NCBI GenBank assembly: GCA_963751955.1
Contig: CAVVWM010000011.1
Location: forward strand, 62,001-126,000
DNA: 64,000 bases
Direction of reading: 5' to 3'
DNA from: JABDIY01 sp963751955
Lineage (GTDB): Bacteria; Actinomycetota; Acidimicrobiia; Acidimicrobiales; SZUA-35
The translations under genes and the position numbers were made by a program. Under the pieces are notes generated by a model that did not search any database, was not told the origin of the DNA, and was given only the letters and a program-made list of their open reading frames with translations. This document shows positions 63,766 to 64,000 of the stretch, one piece after another. Each line of letters opens with the position of its first letter. The first letter of the stretch is position 1.

Positions 63766-64000
63766 TTGAACCCGAAACGGCGCGTCGACGTACTCGGTGT
63801 GCATGTGAGCACGCTCGACCTACCCACAGCGGTCAACGAGATCGCACGATGGATCCAAGACGGCGAACGGCGCTACGTCTGCGTGCGAGACGCCCACGGA
63901 GTGATGCTGGCCCAGGATGACGAGATCTTCCGCAGAATCCAAAACGAGTCCGGCCTGACCACTCCAGACGGCATGCCGATGGTGTGGTGCGGACGATGGG
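63766..64000 (+). CDS. WecG/TagA/CpsF-family glycosyltransferase (3' end outside window)
   Basis: 78 codons are visible. VDVLGVHVSTLDLPTAVNEI, RYVCVRDAHGVMLAQDDEIF and LTTPDGMPMVWCGRW match the N-terminus of GT26 enzymes (the DGMPxVW motif is the family signature). The start is uncertain: TTG at 63766 with CTGGAG five bases upstream, or GTG at 63760 which abuts that motif. It continues the exopolysaccharide locus past the window. Confidence 0.85.
   Translation, partial: MNPKRRVDVLGVHVSTLDLPTAVNEIARWIQDGERRYVCVRDAHGVMLAQDDEIFRRIQNESGLTTPDGMPMVWCGRW

Overview
The window looks like a chromosomal segment of an actinobacterium, most likely of the Acidimicrobiia or a close relative. Evidence: high G+C codon use with many GTG starts; a mycothiol-synthase-like acetyltransferase (mshD); a PdtaR-type receiver-ANTAR regulator; a truncated haemoglobin; the actinobacterial long form of LeuA; a PolA without a visible proofreading signature; and many gene starts of leaderless type, with a TANNNT box 6-8 bases before GTG or ATG. 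Genes are packed tightly, with ATGA/GTGA/TGATG couplings and several convergent pairs whose ends overlap.

Layout. 1-5.6 kb: 3' part missing of a membrane/GAF sensor (probable histidine kinase), coaE, a two-gene ABC-2 exporter and uvrB. 5.6-13.8 kb (minus strand): a Tad/Flp pilus-type secretion operon reading cpaB, cpaE/tadZ, cpaF/tadA, a VWA-TadB fusion, tadC and a polytopic membrane protein. 13.9-21.2 kb (minus): rpsA, a secreted GH26-like hydrolase, polA, a 112-bp duplicated intergenic element, pdtaR, a coiled-coil protein and tRNA-Leu(CAA). 21.3-26.1 kb (plus): a fatty-acid synthesis operon fabD-fabH-fabG-acpP-fabF-fabZ. 26-30.3 kb: META-domain lipoprotein, globin, ECF sigma/anti-sigma pair, a leucine-rich leader peptide and leuA. 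30.4-33.2 kb: a Thr/Pro-rich surface protein, trpF and trpC. 33-36.7 kb: ygfZ and an MBOAT-SGNH acyltransferase pair. 36.7-44.6 kb: groES-like/hisI/trpE, a methyltransferase, hisFAHB, a repeat-filled gap and hisD. 44.6-47.7 kb: mshD, rlmN, a small membrane protein and menG. 47.8 kb: a candidate small RNA. 48-64 kb: a large exopolysaccharide locus (polyprenyl-phosphate glycosyltransferase, Wzz-like protein, two O-antigen ligase/polymerase proteins, tyrosine phosphatase, priming sugar transferase, BY-kinase, beta-helix lipoprotein, flippase, four further glycosyltransferases and the start of a WecG/TagA enzyme).

Data quality matters here. At least ten otherwise intact genes (uvrB, the Tad-operon membrane protein, cpaF, cpaE, the GH26-like gene, polA, fabD, the Thr-rich gene, the first O-antigen ligase and the beta-helix lipoprotein) are each split by exactly one inserted or missing base, mostly in short homopolymers. 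The simplest reading is uncorrected sequencing indels rather than ten pseudogenes. Composite coordinates are given for these genes.

The most interesting non-coding signals are a leaderless 31-codon leucine-rich ORF directly before leuA (candidate attenuator), a candidate 76-nt orphan RNA at 47788-47863 with its own extended -10 box and a strong terminator, a dispersed repeat family at 19.8-20.1 kb and 42.7 kb, and a 102-bp tandem repeat, the last two lying in the divergent hisB/hisD gap where hisC would usually be found. No CRISPR array, prophage, insertion sequence or recognised defence system was seen.
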